DNA from: Treponema sp.
GTDB lineage: Bacteria > Spirochaetota > Spirochaetia > Treponematales > Breznakiellaceae
NCBI GenBank assembly: GCA_009784935.1
Contig: WQXI01000006.1
Span: 21,176 to 85,175 of the forward strand
Direction of reading: 5' to 3'
DNA length: 64,000 nt
Position 1 is the first letter of the stretch. The number at the start of each line of letters is the position of its first letter. Of this stretch, positions 8,742 through 17,556 are shown piece by piece. Made by a program: the position numbers and the translations under genes. The notes under the pieces are model-generated. The model ran no database searches. It had not been told where the DNA came from and was given only the letters and a program-made list of their open reading frames with translations.

Positions 8742-11700
8742 TGCCTTCTATAATTAAAAAAATGATAAATATTATAACTCACGCGCAGGTTTTGCTTGTT
8801 TTTATAGTATTTGCGCTTATGGTATTTTTTAGCTACAATTTTATGAGCGATATTGAACGCAAGCATTTAATTAAAAATGTAAATAATGCAATTAATAATG
8901 TCCAGACATATATAGAAACTGATCTATTAGAACCCGAAACAACGCTTGGCGTTATTGCAGAAAATGTCCGCAATATGATAATCAAAGGTTCGACGTCAGA
9001 TGAAATATACAATTATCTTTTACAGACAACCGATTATTTATCATCCAATGAGCAGTTCATGTCAAAGACAATAGGTCTTTACGGATACTTTAATATTTAT
9101 CAAAACAAATTTATTTCCAGTATTGGATGGACTCCGCCCGATGATTATGTTCCGGAATCACGTCCATGGCACAGGGCTGCAATTGACGCTAACGGAAAAG
9201 TCGGGCACACAGAACCTTATACAGACTTAGCGACAGGACAAACTACAATTGCTTTTGCGCGCGCGATTTTTGATAACGCAGGAAGGCTGCTGGGTATTGT
9301 ATGCATGGATGTTGTGTTGGATAGAATCTGGGACTTTGCGGTTAATATAAGCGTAACAGATGACAGTTACGGGATACTTTTAGACAGGGATTTTAAAGTA
9401 CTTGCTCATCCTCATCCTGCGTTTAAAGGAAGAGCTCTAAGCCAAATGAATGACGGACCTGCGATTCAGAGCGAATTATATATGGGAGTGGAAATTTCCG
9501 AGAGGCCTGCTACAGATTATAACGGAAAACCTTCTGTACTATTTGTAAGAAAATTAAAAAACGGCTGGTATATGGCTGTAATTGCATATTCAAAAAGTTA
9601 TTATAAAAGCGTTAACGAAATTGGTTTTATTTTAATTGTGCTTGGAATTTCTTTTGCTGTTGTGTTAAGTATAATTCTTTTAAGCATGATTTACGGAAAA
9701 AGAAAAGCAGAAGAAAGAACCCAGATAATGCTTGACGCTATGCCGTTATGTGCAAACTTTTGGGATAAAAAATTCAATATTATCGACTGCAACAGCGAAG
9801 CGATGAAGCTCTTTGCGCTTTCCAGCAAAAACGAATATCTAGAAAAGTTTTTGGATCTTTCGCCTGAGTATCAGCCAGACGGAAAATTATCAATAGAGAA
9901 AGCGCAAGCGCTCGTAAAAAAAGCATTTGACGAAGGTCTATGCCGTTTTGAATGGATGCACCGCAAATTAAACGGCGAACTTATTCCGTGCGAAATTACA
10001 CTTGTGCGCGTTAAATACAGAAACAGCTTTATGGTGTGCGGTTATACGCGTGATCTTAGAGAAATCAAAGTCATCATGGCAAAAATGCGCGAAGCGGATG
10101 AATGTACGCAGGTTTTATTTGACGCGACTCCTTTAAGCTGTTTAATGATAGATAATAAGTCAAATATTGTTGAATGTAATCAGGAAATTTTAAGGCTGTT
10201 TGGAATAACAGATAAAAGTGATTTTATAGAAAAACCGTACAGTTATTGGCCGGGGTATCAGCCGACAGGCGTTGAATCTAAAGATCAGATGAACAGGAAT
10301 ATTGACGAAGCGTTCGAAGAAGGATACTGCCGTTTTGAATGGATGCATCAAAAAAAAGACGGAGAGCAGATACCAACCGAAGTTTCTCTAGTACGGGTTA
10401 AGTTTAGAGGTGAATACGCAGTTGCCGCATATATAAGAGATTTACGCGAAGTAAAAGCGATGATAGCCGAAATGCGCAGGGCAGAAATTGCCGAGGAGAG
10501 CAGTAAGGCAAAGAGCGACTTCCTCGCAAAAATGAGCCATGAGATCCGCACGCCTATGAATGCTATTCTTGGTATAACAGAAATTCAGCTTCAGGATAAT
10601 ACGCTGCCGCTTGTAACAAGAGAAGCACTGGAAAGAATTTATAACTCAGGTGATCTTCTTTTGGGCATTATAAACGATATACTTGACTTGTCAAAAATAG
10701 AAGCCGGAAAACTCGAACTCTTCCCTGTAAATTATGAAATCGCAAGTCTTATTCATGATACTGTTAAGTTAAATATAATGCGTTACGAAAGCAAACCGAT
10801 AGATTTTAAGCTTTCTGTAAACGAAAATGTACCTTCTACGCTTTTTGGAGACGAATTAAGAATAAAACAGATTTTAAATAATCTTTTGTCAAACGCGTTT
10901 AAATATACGCAGGAAGGTCAAATCGAATTACTGCTTTCTGCCGAAAAACAAGACGGTGAATCCGCCGCTAATCTTATTATCCGCGTAAGCGATACAGGTC
11001 AGGGGATGACGGCAGAACAAGTTAAAAAACTCGGCGATAAATTCAGCCGCTTTAACATGGAAGCAAACCGCAAAACAGAAGGCACCGGTCTTGGCATGAA
11101 TATTACCCGCAACTTGATTCAGCTGATGAACGGAGAAATTTTTATAGAAAGCACTCCGGGAATGGGTTCTGCGTTTATGGTTCGCCTTCCGCAGGGCTGC
11201 ATAGGCGCAGAATTGATAGGCAAAGAACTTGCAGATAACCTAATGAAGCTTAATTTAAAAAACACGATAAAGATGAGAAACGCGCAGATAAAACAGGAAT
11301 TTATGCCTTACGGACGCGTTCTTGTTGTTGATGATGTTGAAACAAACCTGTATGTTGCCCGTGGATTGATGGCACCTTACGGAATATCGATAGATTCTGC
11401 AATGAGCGGTTTTGAAGCAGTAGATAAAATAAGAGAAGGTTCGATATACGATATTGTATTTATGGATCATATGATGCCGAGAATGGACGGTATCGAAGCG
11501 ACAAAACTTATAAGAAGCTTGGGATACAATGAGCCGATCGTAGCGCTTACAGCAAACGCGCTTGCAGGACAGGCAGAAATGTTCCTTAGCAATGGTTTTG
11601 ACGATTTTATTTCTAAACCCATAGATGTCAGACAATTAAACGGTATATTAAATAAACTTATTAGAGACAAGCAGCCTCCTAATGTACTAGAAGAAGCGCG

Positions 11701-12295
11701 CAAACAAAAGAACACTCTTTATGCGGCAGGCGGCCATAAAATAGCGATTGATCCTCAGCTGGCAGAATTCTTTGTCCGCGATGCAAGAAAAGCGGCAGCT
11801 TTTCTTCAGGCTATTTGCGATAATAATTGCCGCAGGGGCGACGATCTTTCGTCGTTTATTATTAACATCCATGCCATGAAGAGCGCGCTTGTCAATGTCG
11901 GAGAAAGCGACTTATCAAACAGAGCTTCGGAACTGGAACAGGCGGGAAGGGATCAGAATGCCGGCTTGATTTTATCATCGCTTCCGGGTTTTATGGAAGA
12001 TTTAAATAAAATAATTGACAAGTTAAAGCCTCAAGATGAAGACGAGGCAGAAAAAGAACAGCACTATGATGATAACGATCGCGCTGTAATAAAGGAAAGA
12101 TTACAGGCTATTCAGGATGCCTGCGCGTCTTTAAACAAAAAATCCGCAAAAGAAGCGCTTGCCGCTCTTAAAGAAAAGAACTGGTCCCGCAGTAATAAGG
12201 ACAAACTCAGCGCCATTGCCGAGCACCTCTTACACAGCGAATTTGATGAAGCCGCCTCAATCGCCGCAAGCGTAGCTGAGGCGATAAATATATAA
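8741..12295 (+). CDS. Membrane hybrid histidine kinase: Cache-PAS-PAS-HisKA-HATPase-REC-HPt
   Basis: A complete phosphorelay in one chain of 1184 residues. Order: membrane helix (~14-32), periplasmic Cache-type sensor (~35-285, with the D-x-x-x-R-P-W motif 'ESRPWHRAA'), second helix (~295-318), two near-duplicate PAS-like modules (~328-450 and ~456-575, each with 'CRFEWMH'), HisKA with His near 599 in 'MSHEIRTPMN', HATPase ('NNLLSNAFKY', 'DTGQGM', 'GTGLGM'), a receiver ('VVDDVETN', Asp near 908 in 'VFMDHMMPRMDG') and an HPt domain ('NIHAMKSALVNVG'). The PAS pair looks like an internal duplication. It starts with GTG sharing one base with the HD-GYP gene, its probable partner. Its last codons belong to a directly repeated segment. 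Confidence 0.92.
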   Translation: MPSIIKKMINIITHAQVLLVFIVFALMVFFSYNFMSDIERKHLIKNVNNAINNVQTYIETDLLEPETTLGVIAENVRNMIIKGSTSDEIYNYLLQTTDYLSSNEQFMSKTIGLYGYFNIYQNKFISSIGWTPPDDYVPESRPWHRAAIDANGKVGHTEPYTDLATGQTTIAFARAIFDNAGRLLGIVCMDVVLDRIWDFAVNISVTDDSYGILLDRDFKVLAHPHPAFKGRALSQMNDGPAIQSELYMGVEISERPATDYNGKPSVLFVRKLKNGWYMAVIAYSKSYYKSVNEIGFILIVLGISFAVVLSIILLSMIYGKRKAEERTQIMLDAMPLCANFWDKKFNIIDCNSEAMKLFALSSKNEYLEKFLDLSPEYQPDGKLSIEKAQALVKKAFDEGLCRFEWMHRKLNGELIPCEITLVRVKYRNSFMVCGYTRDLREIKVIMAKMREADECTQVLFDATPLSCLMIDNKSNIVECNQEILRLFGITDKSDFIEKPYSYWPGYQPTGVESKDQMNRNIDEAFEEGYCRFEWMHQKKDGEQIPTEVSLVRVKFRGEYAVAAYIRDLREVKAMIAEMRRAEIAEESSKAKSDFLAKMSHEIRTPMNAILGITEIQLQDNTLPLVTREALERIYNSGDLLLGIINDILDLSKIEAGKLELFPVNYEIASLIHDTVKLNIMRYESKPIDFKLSVNENVPSTLFGDELRIKQILNNLLSNAFKYTQEGQIELLLSAEKQDGESAANLIIRVSDTGQGMTAEQVKKLGDKFSRFNMEANRKTEGTGLGMNITRNLIQLMNGEIFIESTPGMGSAFMVRLPQGCIGAELIGKELADNLMKLNLKNTIKMRNAQIKQEFMPYGRVLVVDDVETNLYVARGLMAPYGISIDSAMSGFEAVDKIREGSIYDIVFMDHMMPRMDGIEATKLIRSLGYNEPIVALTANALAGQAEMFLSNGFDDFISKPIDVRQLNGILNKLIRDKQPPNVLEEARKQKNTLYAAGGHKIAIDPQLAEFFVRDARKAAAFLQAICDNNCRRGDDLSSFIINIHAMKSALVNVGESDLSNRASELEQAGRDQNAGLILSSLPGFMEDLNKIIDKLKPQDEDEAEKEQHYDDNDRAVIKERLQAIQDACASLNKKSAKEALAALKEKNWSRSNKDKLSAIAEHLLHSEFDEAASIAASVAEAINI

Positions 12296-12410
12296 ATACC
12301 TATCGGCTCGAGACTGCGAAGTCAGTCTCCAGCCGCCTCAATCGCCGCAAGCGTAGCTGAGGCGATAAATAAATAAATACCTATCGGCTCGAGATCGGCG
12401 AAGCCGGTCT
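12251..12410. repeat. Tandem direct repeat (63 bp, period 81) with small hairpins at the kinase 3' end
   Basis: The segment 12251-12313 recurs at 12332-12394 with one mismatch by eye. The first copy encodes the last residues and stop of the kinase. Each copy is followed by a different small hairpin: GAGACTG/CAGTCTC with loop CGAAGT (about 12310-12329), and GATCGGC-gaa-GCCGGTC (about 12393-12409, one G-T pair). No T-run follows, so these are not classic terminators. Confidence 0.8.
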
Positions 12411-12468
12411 TCTACCGTAAAAATAGTTGAAAATTATCGTAAATTCCAGCAAAAATTCAAAAACCCTA

Positions 12469-12497
12469 TTGACAAAAATCCCAAAAAACAGTATTTT
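12469..12497 (+). promoter_or_regulatory. Promoter of the rimP-nusA-infB operon
   Basis: TTGACA (12469-12474), 17-base spacer, TATTTT (12492-12497). Start of transcription would be near 12504, giving an ~85-base leader before rimP that contains the hairpins described next. A TATAGT at 12506-12511 is too far from this -35 to be its partner. Confidence 0.65.
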
Positions 12498-12526
12498 GTA
12501 GTCAGTATAGTTTTTCATTTAAAAAG

Positions 12527-12571
12527 AAGGGCTCAAAGTAACCCCTTAAGGGTTGCGGAGACCTTTTTTTT
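12527..12571 (+). terminator. Attenuator-like leader structure before rimP
   Basis: AAGGGTT (12548-12554), loop GCGGA and GACCTTT (12560-12566) pair with two G-T wobbles and run into a T-tract to 12571, the form of an intrinsic terminator. Upstream, AAGGG (12527-12531) can pair with CCCTT (12543-12547), and AACCC (12540-12544) with GGGTT (12550-12554). The last pairing would destroy the terminator stem. The arrangement suggests conditional termination before the nusA operon, perhaps by NusA itself; that is inference. Confidence 0.5.
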
Positions 12572-12588
12572 ATAGTCAGGGGTTGAAT

Positions 12589-13056
12589 ATGCGGTATGCC
12601 GGTAATGATACGCAGGAAATTGTATCTATACGCGAACCGTTAGAGGCTGTTTTAAAGGGGTTGGGATTTGCTCTTTTAGAGCTGGTCGTCTCCAGACACC
12701 GCGGCAGCGTACAAGTCAGGATTGTTATTTATAACGGTTCAAGTATTGGTACGGATGACTGCTCTAAAGTGCACCGCGCTGTTATACCTCGCCTTGAGCT
12801 GGCATTTGAAGGTCAAGAGATAGTTCTGGAGGTTTCTTCTCCCGGAATTGACCGGCTTATTAAAGCCGCTGATGAGTTTGTCCATTATACGGGCAAGGGA
12901 GTACGGTGTTACCGTACCGATATTTCAGATTGGACGGCAGGAATTTTAGAAGCTGCCGATGAAGAAGGAATTTATATAAAAACAAAAGAAGGAAAAGTCA
13001 GTTTAAAGTTTGATATTATTGCAAAAGCAAGACTTGACAGCACAATAGCTGACTGA
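12589..13056 (+). CDS. rimP: Ribosome maturation factor RimP
   Basis: Helps assemble the 30S subunit. About 155 residues, the normal size. The N-terminal alpha/beta domain shows 'LGFALLELVVSRHRGSVQVRIVI' in pieces: 'GFALLELVV', 'VQVRIVIY', and the classic 'DDCSKVHRAVIPRLE' and 'LEVSSPGIDRLIK' blocks. A C-terminal Sm-like domain follows. I chose the ATG at 12589 because AGGGG lies six bases upstream and it matches the family start; an upstream in-frame ATG at 12553 falls inside the leader hairpin. It heads the rimP-nusA-infB-rbfA-truB operon, an arrangement conserved across bacteria. The leader carries a possible attenuator. Confidence 0.93.
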   Translation: MRYAGNDTQEIVSIREPLEAVLKGLGFALLELVVSRHRGSVQVRIVIYNGSSIGTDDCSKVHRAVIPRLELAFEGQEIVLEVSSPGIDRLIKAADEFVHYTGKGVRCYRTDISDWTAGILEAADEEGIYIKTKEGKVSLKFDIIAKARLDSTIAD

Positions 13057-13057
13057 A

Positions 13058-13102
13058 AGTCTACTTGAAGCAAGTCTACTTGAGGCAAGTTTACTTGCAG
13101 TA
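13058..13102 (+). repeat. Three 15-bp tandem repeats forming mini-hairpins before nusA
   Basis: Units AGTCTACTTGAAGCA, AGTCTACTTGAGGCA and AGTTTACTTGCAGTA follow each other without gaps, right after the rimP stop. Each junction can fold as ACTTG-NNN-CAAGT, so the RNA would carry consecutive five-pair hairpins with three-base loops. The strong AGGAGGTG for nusA is about 20 bases downstream. Confidence 0.85.
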
Positions 13103-13132
13103 AACAGGCTTACCCTTAATAGGAGGTGTAAA

Positions 13133-14614
13133 TTGGGAACAGATATGTCGCAGGCAATTCGTCAGTTAAACCAGGATCGCGGTATTCCTGAAGAATTGAT
13201 TCTGCGTACCATAGAAGATACTTTAATTGCCGCATATAAACATCGTTTTGGCAACGCAGATAATGCAGTTGTACAGTTTGATGAAGAAAATCTGGTAGTC
13301 TCAATATTTGCAAAGAAAAAAGTTGTAGAACAGGATGGAGTATATGATCCTGTAACAGAAATTGATTTAGAAGAAGCAAGGGAATTAAATCCTGATGCAG
13401 ATATTGGCGATGAAATTTTGGTAGATGTAGATCCAAAAATGTTTGACCGCATTGCTGTTCAAAGCGCAAAGCAAAAAGCTCATCAGACAATAAGAGATAT
13501 TCAAAAGGACAGTCTCTTTTCTGAATTTAAAGATAAAGAAGGCGAAATTATAATTGGTTATTACCAGAGAGAACGCAACGGCACCATTTATGTAGATCTT
13601 GGAAAAATGGAAGGTATTCTTCCTAAAAAATTCCAGTCTCCGCGCGAAATATATCATGTAAATGACAGAATTAAAGCGCTTATCGCAGAGGTAAAAAAAG
13701 ATTCGTCAGGGCTTCAGATTGTGCTTTCCAGAACCCACACGGATTTTGTCCGCGCAATTTTTGAAATAGAAGTTCCGGAAATTTATGACAAAACCGTTGA
13801 GATCCATAAAATTGTACGCGAGCCGGGTTTTAGGACAAAACTTGCGGTTTATTCTAACCGTGAAGATGTAGATCCTGTCGGCGCATGCGTCGGGCTTAAG
13901 GGTATTCGCATTCAAGCTGTAATAAAAGAGCTGGAAGGCGAAAAGATCGATATATTAAAATACGATCCTGATCCGAGAAAATTTATCAAGAATGCGCTTT
14001 CTCCGGCAGAAGTCCGCGAAGTAATTATTCTTGACGAAGGAAAACATCAGGCGCTTGCAATTGTAAATGATTCGATGTTGTCGCTTGCAATCGGCAAACA
14101 GGGTTTAAATGTGCGCCTTGCAAACAGGCTTGTTGACTGGAATATCGATGTCAAAACAGAATCGCAGTTTGCAGAAATGGATATTACCGCAGAATCAAGG
14201 CGCGCTGTTTCTGAATTGTTCGGGGATACCGATTCGTATGATGACGAAATTTCTCGTATTATCGAGCTTCCGAATGTTGACAGCCGTGCGGCTCAGATAC
14301 TTCTTGATAACGGCATTGATTTGATCGAAGACTTCTTAGCTTTAAGCCAGGAAGAGCTTGAATCAAAGGGATTAAATTCTTCTGAACTTGCGCAAATGCG
14401 AAAACTCATAGAAGAATATGTAGAAATTATAGAAGAAGAAACAATCGAAGACGAACAAGATTCAAAATCCTCAAGTGACGAAGGTGAAGAACCTGCAGAG
14501 GGCGAAGAATACGAATGTCCTGAATGCGGAGCCAAAATAACTGTAGACATGGCAACATGTCCTAGCTGCGGTATTGGCTTGAGTTTTGAATACGAAGAGG
14601 AGGAGGGACAATAG
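13133..14614 (+). CDS. nusA: Transcription factor NusA with a C-terminal zinc ribbon
   Basis: Binds RNA polymerase and nut/rrn RNA to tune pausing, termination and antitermination. Domains in order: N-terminal polymerase-binding domain (~1-130), S1 (~135-205, 'IIGYYQRERNGTIYVDLG'), KH1 and KH2 (~210-350, 'ACVGLKGIRIQAVI', 'LAIGKQGLNVRLANRL'), one helix-hairpin-helix region (~385-440) and then an acidic tail with C-P-E-C-G-x(11)-C-P-S-C-G. The paired CxxC motifs look like a zinc ribbon, which NusA of model bacteria lacks. The TTG at 13133 sits 5 bases after AGGAGGTG; the ATG at 13145 is the alternative. infB follows after 5 bases. Confidence 0.94.
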   Translation: MGTDMSQAIRQLNQDRGIPEELILRTIEDTLIAAYKHRFGNADNAVVQFDEENLVVSIFAKKKVVEQDGVYDPVTEIDLEEARELNPDADIGDEILVDVDPKMFDRIAVQSAKQKAHQTIRDIQKDSLFSEFKDKEGEIIIGYYQRERNGTIYVDLGKMEGILPKKFQSPREIYHVNDRIKALIAEVKKDSSGLQIVLSRTHTDFVRAIFEIEVPEIYDKTVEIHKIVREPGFRTKLAVYSNREDVDPVGACVGLKGIRIQAVIKELEGEKIDILKYDPDPRKFIKNALSPAEVREVIILDEGKHQALAIVNDSMLSLAIGKQGLNVRLANRLVDWNIDVKTESQFAEMDITAESRRAVSELFGDTDSYDDEISRIIELPNVDSRAAQILLDNGIDLIEDFLALSQEELESKGLNSSELAQMRKLIEEYVEIIEEETIEDEQDSKSSSDEGEEPAEGEEYECPECGAKITVDMATCPSCGIGLSFEYEEEEGQ

Positions 14615-14619
14615 GATTT

Positions 14620-17079
14620 ATGGCAGAAGACACTGACAAAACAAAAAAACCAAAAGCCCAGCTGATCAAACATTCTCCCGGAGAAGCGGATAATTCTGCA
14701 GGGAAAAATTCATCGGAACAGGGTGAGCGCCGCAAGGTTAAGGTAGTGGTAAAAAAACCGTCTCCTTCTGCGTCGAAAAAAACTCCGTCAAAAGTAGTTG
14801 TCAGTTCTCCTTCTGCAAAGTCACCTCACTCAAAAAAACAAAGTTCTGCATCTGATGATGCTTCTCGTGTAAGCGCGTTTCCGCAGGCAACACGTCCTGC
14901 CGCTGCAGCGGGAAGAGTAGGCGGTAAACTTGTAGGAAACTATGGTCATTCACAGCGTCCGCCGCGTCCTTCTCAGCCGCCAAGAAATAAAACAAACGAC
15001 AGCGGTCCTCCAAACAGAGGAGGCTTTGGACAGCGTCAGGGCGGCGGTCAAGGTCAGGGACCAAGAACCGGATTCCAGCCCAGACAAGGTCATAGCGGCG
15101 GTAAACCGGGATTTGGCGGCGGATTTAACCGTCCGGCAGGCGGCGGAGGTCAACGCGGAGGAATGGGAGCGGCTCCGTCAGGACCAATCCCCGAAGGAAA
15201 GGGACCTGCAAAACGAAAATTTATTGCAAAAAAACCTGCATATAACAGAAAAGAAAAAGAACTCGAAATGGAGGAAAAGCTCCTTCAGACAAAAAAGAAG
15301 ATCACGCATATTGCAAATCCTGTTCCAAAATCAATAGACATAATGGAAGTTATTTCTGTTTCGGAACTTGCGCGTAAAATGAATTTAAAAGCGTCTGACT
15401 TAATTCAAAAACTAATGAGTATGGGTCAGATGGTTACAATAAACCAGCAGATTGACGCTGACACTGCTACGATTTTGGCTGCTGAGTTCGGCGCTGATGT
15501 TAAAATTGTAAGTCTCTATGACGAAACAGTAATCGAAACATCATCTGACACAGATGCGATTTTACTTCCGCGTCCTCCGGTTGTTACAGTTATGGGACAT
15601 GTCGATCACGGTAAGACAAAGCTGCTCGATGCTATTCGCAAAGCCGATGTTGTTTCGGGCGAGTTCGGCGGCATTACTCAGCATATCGGCGCATACATGG
15701 TAGAAACTCCGCATGGCGCGCTTACATTATTGGACACACCGGGTCACGAAGCTTTTACGCGTATGAGAGCAAGGGGCGCTCAGGTAACAGATATTGTTAT
15801 ACTTGTAGTTGCGGCTGATGACGGAGTTATGCCTCAGACAATAGAAGCTATCAATCATGCCAAAGACGCAAAAGTTCCTATCATTGTCGCTGTTAATAAA
15901 ATTGACAAACCGGAAGCAAACCCCGATAAAGTTAAAAGTCAGCTCTCTGATCTTGGGCTCATGCCGGAAGACTGGGGCGGACAGACAATGTTTGTCGAAT
16001 TAAGCGCGCTCCAAAAAACTGGTATTGATAAACTTATAGAAGGTATTTTGTTAGAATCTGAACTTTTAGATCTTAAGTCAAATTTCCAATGCAGTGCAGA
16101 AGGAAAAATTCTTGAATCAAAAGTAGATCATGGCAGAGGTATTGTAGCTACGGTAATGGTAGAAAGAGGAACTCTTGCGATAGGCGACGCTTTTGTCGCG
16201 GGTATTTGGCCCGGGAAAGTACGCGCTATCTTTAATGATAAGGGAGAAAAAATAAATAAAGCAACGCCTTCTATGCCCGTAGAAGTTCTTGGGTTTGAGG
16301 GTATTCCAAATGCAGGGGATCCTCTGCAGGTTGTAAGCGACGAAAAAGTTGCGAGAGAATTTTCTTCTAAACGGCAGGAACTAAGGCGATTTGAAGACGC
16401 AAAGATCTTAAGAAAAGTAACCATGGATAATCTACATGACATGATCAGCGACGGTACTATTCAGGAATTAAAAGTAATTATTAAAGCAGACGTTCAGGGT
16501 TCTGCAGAAGCGCTAAAATCCAGCTTAGAAAAACTTTCTACAAAAGAAATACGCCTTCATGTCATTCAGGCGCTTCCCGGTCCTGTTAACGAAGGAGACG
16601 TTGATCTCGCTATTGCGTCAAAAGCGATTATTATCAGCTTTAACGTACGTCCGCTTCCTAAGGCAAAAATACTCGCGGAGCAGGAAAAGGTAGACGTCAG
16701 AAAGTACAATGTAATCTATAAGGCAGTTGAAGAAATTAAGCAGGCAATGGAAGGCATGCTAAAACCTGATACAAAAGAAGAAGTTGTCGCTACAGTAGAA
16801 GTACGCGATACATTTAAAGTTCCAAAAATCGGAACAATTGCCGGCTGTTATGTATTAACAGGAATGGTAAAACGAAACTGCATTATAAATGTTATAAGAG
16901 ATCAGGTAGTAATTCATTCGGGAAAAATGGCTTCTTTAAAGCGGTTTAAAGACGATGCGCGCGAAGTAGCCGCAGGTTATGAATGCGGTATCGGGCTTGA
17001 AGGTTTTGATGATATCAAAGTAGGCGATACTTTAGAAGTAATTGAAACTATAGAAATCGCAAGAAAGCTCAGCTCATAA
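14620..17079 (+). CDS. infB: Translation initiation factor IF-2
   Basis: GTPase that brings fMet-tRNA to the 30S subunit and promotes 50S joining. The first ~200 residues are Lys/Ser-rich and then Gly/Gln/Arg-rich low complexity, a species-variable region. IF2_N follows (~240-290, 'VSELARKMNLKASDLIQKLM'). The G domain starts near residue 325 with 'GHVDHGKT' (G1), 'GITQHIGAY' (G2), 'DTPGHEAF' (G3), 'NKID' (G4) and 'SAL' (G5). Domains II-IV complete the 819 residues, with the C2 fMet-tRNA binding region near 'GTIAGCYVLTGMVKRN'. An AGGAGGAGGGA stretch in the end of nusA provides the ribosome site. rbfA starts 8 bases after the stop. Confidence 0.97.
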   Translation: MAEDTDKTKKPKAQLIKHSPGEADNSAGKNSSEQGERRKVKVVVKKPSPSASKKTPSKVVVSSPSAKSPHSKKQSSASDDASRVSAFPQATRPAAAAGRVGGKLVGNYGHSQRPPRPSQPPRNKTNDSGPPNRGGFGQRQGGGQGQGPRTGFQPRQGHSGGKPGFGGGFNRPAGGGGQRGGMGAAPSGPIPEGKGPAKRKFIAKKPAYNRKEKELEMEEKLLQTKKKITHIANPVPKSIDIMEVISVSELARKMNLKASDLIQKLMSMGQMVTINQQIDADTATILAAEFGADVKIVSLYDETVIETSSDTDAILLPRPPVVTVMGHVDHGKTKLLDAIRKADVVSGEFGGITQHIGAYMVETPHGALTLLDTPGHEAFTRMRARGAQVTDIVILVVAADDGVMPQTIEAINHAKDAKVPIIVAVNKIDKPEANPDKVKSQLSDLGLMPEDWGGQTMFVELSALQKTGIDKLIEGILLESELLDLKSNFQCSAEGKILESKVDHGRGIVATVMVERGTLAIGDAFVAGIWPGKVRAIFNDKGEKINKATPSMPVEVLGFEGIPNAGDPLQVVSDEKVAREFSSKRQELRRFEDAKILRKVTMDNLHDMISDGTIQELKVIIKADVQGSAEALKSSLEKLSTKEIRLHVIQALPGPVNEGDVDLAIASKAIIISFNVRPLPKAKILAEQEKVDVRKYNVIYKAVEEIKQAMEGMLKPDTKEEVVATVEVRDTFKVPKIGTIAGCYVLTGMVKRNCIINVIRDQVVIHSGKMASLKRFKDDAREVAAGYECGIGLEGFDDIKVGDTLEVIETIEIARKLSS

Positions 17080-17087
17080 GGTATTAA

Positions 17088-17453
17088 ATGCCGGGATTTA
17101 GGACAGAAAGGCTTGGTCAGGCAATTCAAGAAAAAATAGGTTCTCTGATATTAGAAGGTAAAATAAAGGATTCGCGGGTAAATTCGTTTATTTCGATTAC
17201 AAAAGTCGATGTTTCGCGCGATCTCTCTTATGCAGATGTTTACGTATCAGACATTCGCGGTAAAATAAAAGAAAAAGAAGTTGATGGATTAAGGAGCGCG
17301 GCGGGTTTTATTCAATCGCAGCTTGGCTCTGTAATGCATATAAAGAAAATCCCGCGTCTGCGTTTTCATGCAGATACATCAATCGGCGACGCTTTTGATT
17401 TAATAAAGAAAATTGAACAACTTGTTGAACCAAAAGTAAATGAAGAAATTTAA
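17088..17453 (+). CDS. rbfA: Ribosome-binding factor A
   Basis: Small KH-fold factor that matures 16S rRNA in the 30S subunit. At 121 residues it is standard. Family features are the opening 'RTERLGQAIQEKIGSLI', 'ISITKVDVSRDLSYADVYVS' and the closing 'IPRLRFHADTSIGDAFDLI'. It is placed between infB and truB as in most bacteria. Its TAA stop (17451-17453) overlaps the first bases of a ~100-bp palindromic repeat that begins TTAACCAC, so the repeat supplies the end of the gene. Confidence 0.95.
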   Translation: MPGFRTERLGQAIQEKIGSLILEGKIKDSRVNSFISITKVDVSRDLSYADVYVSDIRGKIKEKEVDGLRSAAGFIQSQLGSVMHIKKIPRLRFHADTSIGDAFDLIKKIEQLVEPKVNEEI

Positions 17454-17550
17454 CCACGGAGGTCACGGAGTTTCACAGAGTTAATTGTTCGAAATCTTTT
17501 CCTTACTCCGTGTAACTTGCGAACCAAAGGTTCGAGTGTACTCCGTGGTA
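17452..17550. repeat. ~100-bp palindromic repeat, type a, with internal mini-hairpin
   Basis: Outer arms AACCACGGAG and CTCCGTGGT are inverted. Inside are CACGGAG, CACAGAG and CTCCGTG units. The right arm holds a small perfect hairpin CGAACC-aaa-GGTTCG (17520-17534). A second copy of nearly equal length, with the same edges but a different mini-hairpin, lies inside mutL at 61055-61154. This copy fills the whole rbfA-truB gap, supplies the rbfA stop and lies just before the truB start. Confidence 0.85.
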
Positions 17551-17556
17551 AAAATA

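Noticed and set aside
12553..12588. Upstream start for rimP
   Set aside because: The codons lie in the leader hairpin and T-tract; the ATG at 12589 has a proper AGGGG and matches the family length.
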